Of a stretch of DNA of 64,000 nucleotides, positions 62,576 through 64,000 are shown piece after piece; the first letter of the stretch is position 1, and every line of letters begins with the position of its first letter. The notes under the pieces were generated by a model. The model had not been told where the DNA came from, ran no database searches, and saw nothing but the letters and a program-made list of their open reading frames with translations. The position numbers and the translations under genes were made by a program. Origin of the DNA: Setophaga petechia (lineage: Eukaryota > Chordata > Aves > Passeriformes > Parulidae); NCBI GenBank assembly GCA_024362935.1, contig JANCRA010000001.1, positions 56,613,930-56,677,929 of the forward strand. Direction: 5' to 3'.

Positions 62576-62678
62576 GTAACATGCTTGCAGGACTTCTTTG
62601 GCGATGACGATGTCTTCATTGCGTGCGGGCCAGAGAAGTACCGCTATGCTCAGGATGACTTCGTGTTGGATCACAGTG
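62576..62678 (+). CDS. DCLK2: DCLK2 coding exon 3: end of DCX domain 2
   Basis: The acceptor is 'ttttgctgtgcag' ending at 62575. The exon carries 34 codons (residues 251-284) plus one base, ending at the donor cagtg|gtaaga, phase 1. The peptide [20 protein letters not shown] completes DCX2, and [14 protein letters not shown] follows. VTCLQ and [11 protein letters not shown] fit DCLK2, whereas DCLK1 has VMCLQ and lacks the Ala. The open frame continues into the intron to a stop at 62758, but the donor and the family's exon pattern show the true end at 62678. The rest of the gene (Ser/Pro-rich region, kinase domain, C-terminal tail) is outside the window. Confidence 0.96.
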
Positions 62679-64000
62679 GTAAGACTGCACATCCTGAACC
62701 CCCTCAAATAGGAAATCCTCCATCCCATTCCCCTGTTCAACCCTCAAGAATGGTGTGATTCAGGAGAATATACATGGGAGGATGTTTTCCAATGGATAAA
62801 AAGTTTTTTCAAACCATCATCTGGATTCTGTAAGCCTGTTAAAATGTGCCAACAAACCTGATCCACATTCCTCCAGAAGAGATACTGTCCCTAAAGTTAC
62901 ATGGAAAGCAGAATTGAATTATAAAACATTCTGTCATGGATCTAATGAATCTAAAATCTGTTAACAATGTTCATTTTTGGCATCTGTGACTGTAAGATAA
63001 TTTCCATACTGCTTTCTTCATGAGATTTTTTTGAAAAATTTCATATGTAGCCATGCTCATTTCCAGTCTTGAATTACCCTGCCAGACAATTCACACACTC
63101 CAGTCTTGTCTGCTATAGACCAAGTGTTGGCCTTGTGTATATTTTGAGGTTATAGGGGTTGTTGGGTAGGGAAGGAGGTGACACAATCTGGGATTTTGTG
63201 CCCTCCTGTCTGCCTTGGGCAGATCATGAATTGAACTTGTTTATGAAAGCTGTTTTTCCATAAGGAAAAAGTTTGTAATGTAAGTTCAAGGAAAAGGCAG
63301 TCCTCTACCAGAGAGTTTTGGAATTGTCTTGAAATATCAAATCATAAAGATCTTGGACTTTTTCCTCCATGTTCATGGAACTGTAGAATTGGTTAAGCTG
63401 GAAAGGACCTTTAAAGGGGCTATGTAGTCCAACCCCTGGCAAGACTAGGGGCACTTTCAAAAAAAAAGAAGTTTGGGTTGCTCAGAGTTCCATTGAATTT
63501 TTCTTGGGCTGAGACATTTATCTCCTCTCTGAGGACCTTATTTTAGTGTTTCACCTCTTGCTCAATAAAAAATGGCTTCCCTATATTTAGCCTGAATCTA
63601 CAGTTTTTTTTACTTTAAAACACTCCTCTTGTTCTATCACTACCGGTCCTACTAGACATAGTTTTTTCTTTCTTTATTGTTTGAGCTGTAGAAACACCTT
63701 GATTTTCTGTTATGAAAAAAAAATTTCTTGTAAAGAAAACTTGTCCTGGCAAGAATAGTCAGATTATTCCAAAAGAGCTTCACGATGTGAATGAAGGATT
63801 TAATTTTTTTTAAAATAAAAACAACAGCACCTTCTGTTCCAGTAATTTTTACACACATCATTATTTCATTAAAAATGCTCAGTTGCAGCAGAAAGTACAG
63901 ATGTATATCTACCCACTGGCTGTACATTTGGATGGATGGAGGATTCAACTGCCTCCCATTCTGCTGTTCTTGCTAGGGTGCTGCTTTTCCAGAACTGCTT
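62679..64000 (+). other. DCLK2: DCLK2 intron 3, partial
   Basis: It begins with GTAAGA and runs off the window. It contains one antisense CR1 copy, listed separately, and otherwise no exon or named element. Confidence 0.88.
63376..63660 (-). repeat. CR1 LINE fragment (antisense)
   Basis: 'catggaactgtagaattggt', then 'gctggaaaggacctttaaag' and 'agtccaacccctggcaagac', are the antisense CR1 end. After a diverged middle with a short A run it continues to 'ctcctcttgttctatcacta', matching the next CR1 block. The middle of the element is poorly preserved. Confidence 0.85.

Overview
The window looks like nuclear DNA of a bird. It holds the 5' part of one vertebrate protein-coding gene with long introns and a single GC-rich promoter. 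The interspersed repeats are mostly fragments of the avian-type LINE CR1, recognised by their 3' tail resembling the AATCATAGAATCATAGAATGG signature. One solo LTR resembles an ERVL-type family known from songbirds. There are no bacterial, phage, CRISPR or operon features. Background DNA is AT-rich with many stops, so most open frames are chance.

The gene is DCLK2 (doublecortin-like kinase 2), on the + strand. Three coding exons were found by joining protein homology with splice sites and phase: exon 1 at 18702-19116, exon 2 at 31558-31892 and exon 3 at 62576-62678. They splice in frame to 284 codons plus one base. They encode the N-terminal tail, the first doublecortin (DCX) domain, the linker and the second DCX domain, which bind microtubules. 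The Ser/Pro-rich linker, the kinase domain and the 3' end lie beyond the right edge.

Layout: 1-17.4 kb is upstream flank with no gene I can recognise. It holds a G-rich island (738-961), CR1 fragments, microsatellites and one unexplained 152-170 codon open frame (11534-12046). A CR1 fragment carrying a 17-unit ATCT microsatellite (17443-17795) sits directly before the CpG-rich promoter and 5' leader (about 17880-19200), which contains two upstream ORFs. Intron 1 (19117-31557) holds a 1.1 kb decayed CR1 with reverse-transcriptase remnants, a perfect 16-bp hairpin, the solo LTR and A-rich DNA. Intron 2 (31893-62575, about 30.7 kb) is poor in recognisable transposons. It holds a 50-base T run, a nearly identical 116-bp direct duplication with a tandem repeat and hairpins close by, and some unexplained open frames. 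Intron 3 starts at 62679 and contains one CR1 fragment.

I found no convincing new biological system. The best leads are the uORF-rich leader, the local rearrangement cluster at 46.2-48.0 kb, the 16-bp snap-back hairpin at 24190, a dispersed repeat pair that may be an undescribed family (12.8 and 20.0 kb), and the G-rich island. All boundaries and similarities were judged by eye.
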